From Rhizobium sp. 2MFCol3.1 (GTDB lineage Bacteria; Pseudomonadota; Alphaproteobacteria; Rhizobiales; Rhizobiaceae), in NCBI RefSeq assembly GCF_000377565.1, contig NZ_KB898356.1, positions 425,142-489,141 of the forward strand: DNA of 64,000 nt, in the 5' to 3' direction. Position numbers and translations under genes: made by a program. This document shows, one piece after another, positions 63,479-64,000 of this stretch; the first letter of the stretch is position 1, and the number at the start of each line of letters is the position of its first letter. Under the pieces are notes generated by a model. That model made no database searches. It was not told the DNA's origin and saw only the letters and a program-made list of their open reading frames with translations.

Positions 63479-64000
63479 ATGTTTTTTGTGACCCCGGCTT
63501 ACGCTGAAGAAGCCCCGGCGGGAACCGCAGAAACTGGTGCAGCGACCGGTACAGACGCGCATGCTGCCCCGGCCGCAGGCGAGGTTCATACCGAGACCGG
63601 CGTGCCAGCCGAACACCATGGCGGCGTTTTCCCGCCTTTCGATACTTCGACGTATGCGTCCCAGCTGCTCTGGCTGGCGATTACCTTCGTCATTTTCTTC
63701 GTGCTCATGCAAAAGGTCATTGCACCGCGCATCGGCGGTATCCTCGAGCAGCGCCACACGCGCATTGCCCAGGACCTCGATGAGGCTGCACGCCTGAAGG
63801 CGCAGGCAGACGCAGACGTTGCTGCCTACGAAGCCGAACTCGCAGAAGCCCGCGCCAAGTCGAACGCAATCGGCACGGCAGCGCGCGACGCCGCCAAGCT
63901 CAAGGCCGAGGCCGACCGCCGCGCGGTCGAAGCCGCTCTGGGCGAAAAATTGAAGGCTGCGGAAGGCCACATCGCCGATATCAAGGCGAAGGCATTCGCG
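63479..64000 (+). CDS. ATP synthase F0 subunit b', C-terminus cut by window edge
   Basis: The frame from the ATG at 63479, after GGAGGT, runs to the window end (174 codons). An Ala/Glu/Thr-rich N-terminal stretch (about 1-50) precedes [27 protein letters not shown], the membrane anchor, and a charged helix with [21 protein letters not shown] and [15 protein letters not shown] sequence. This is the long form of b' common in rhizobia, usually followed by the b subunit gene. Subunits b and b' form the peripheral stalk. Confidence 0.93.
   Translation, partial: MFFVTPAYAEEAPAGTAETGAATGTDAHAAPAAGEVHTETGVPAEHHGGVFPPFDTSTYASQLLWLAITFVIFFVLMQKVIAPRIGGILEQRHTRIAQDLDEAARLKAQADADVAAYEAELAEARAKSNAIGTAARDAAKLKAEADRRAVEAALGEKLKAAEGHIADIKAKAFA

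Overview
The window reads as a chromosomal segment of a GC-rich alphaproteobacterium of the family Rhizobiaceae, most likely Rhizobium in the broad sense. The main grounds are: RIME-type intergenic palindromes in several copies; the hisS-hisZ-hisG order with a short-form HisG; a CIRCE element before groESL; split ATP-synthase genes of the atpI-B-E-F' type; the tadA / pseudouridine synthase / rsmD block; and the DUF4170-waaA-HAD-lpxK ... DUF2093-mutL neighbourhood. No rRNA, tRNA, CRISPR array, phage or complete insertion sequence was seen. Nearly all of the window is dense core chromosome, with small accessory inserts.

Layout. 1-2979 (minus): a HAD hydrolase cut by the window edge and a three-gene TadE/TadE/TadG(VWA) set. 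3308-6889: aldo/keto reductase, a DUF305 protein with a Cys/His/Met-rich partner (probable periplasmic copper binding), a brnTA toxin-antitoxin pair with a dyad operator, and an RHH-like protein with an unrecognised Rossmann-like protein. 7018-10538: hisS-hisZ-hisG, with a RIME inside the transcription unit. 10626-15320: DoxX, glutathione transferase, a PAS-like orphan, groES-groEL with CIRCE. 15620-20893: chrA, a HAD-IIA phosphatase, ribF, and a DUF3311 + SSS symporter pair (mctP-like). 20968-23885 (minus): a GT2 glycosyltransferase and a large membrane protein, probably a cell-surface glycosylation pair. 24301-33153: ileS, a lipoprotein, an intergenic stretch with stacked hairpins, an orphan MNT nucleotidyltransferase, tadA, a pseudouridine synthase with a very long Arg/Gly/Asp-rich tail, rsmD, a patatin-like protein.

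33193-45587: a KefB/C-type antiporter, pmbA, a CysQ-like phosphatase, then lipid A/Kdo genes (waaA, lpxK) with a HAD protein, a YCII-domain gene bracketed by two RIMEs, a phosphodiester-glycosidase-like protein, DUF2093 and mutL. 45768-48969: a PAS-PAS-REC-REC protein without kinase or output domain, next to a GGDEF-EAL protein. 49299-54306: a PRC-barrel protein and a galactose/galactonate-type operon (SDR, dgoK, dgoA, SMP-30) divergent from an IclR regulator, with a large dyad between them. 54317-55530: stacked palindromes, a LuxR-type solo regulator with altered autoinducer-pocket residues, and an isolated strong terminator. 55791-64000: ApbC/Mrp lacking its usual CxxC, CorA, Kup, a SleB-type cell-wall hydrolase, and the start of the F0 operon (atpI, atpB, atpE, atpF'), with a strong hairpin between atpE and atpF'.

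No clearly new defence or mobile system stands out. The items most worth a second look are the possible structured RNA at 28332-28443, the palindrome-rich luxR upstream region, the kinase-less PAS-REC protein beside the GGDEF-EAL gene, the ApbC variant, and the disordered tail on the pseudouridine synthase. All product names rest on reading motifs by eye; no database search was run.
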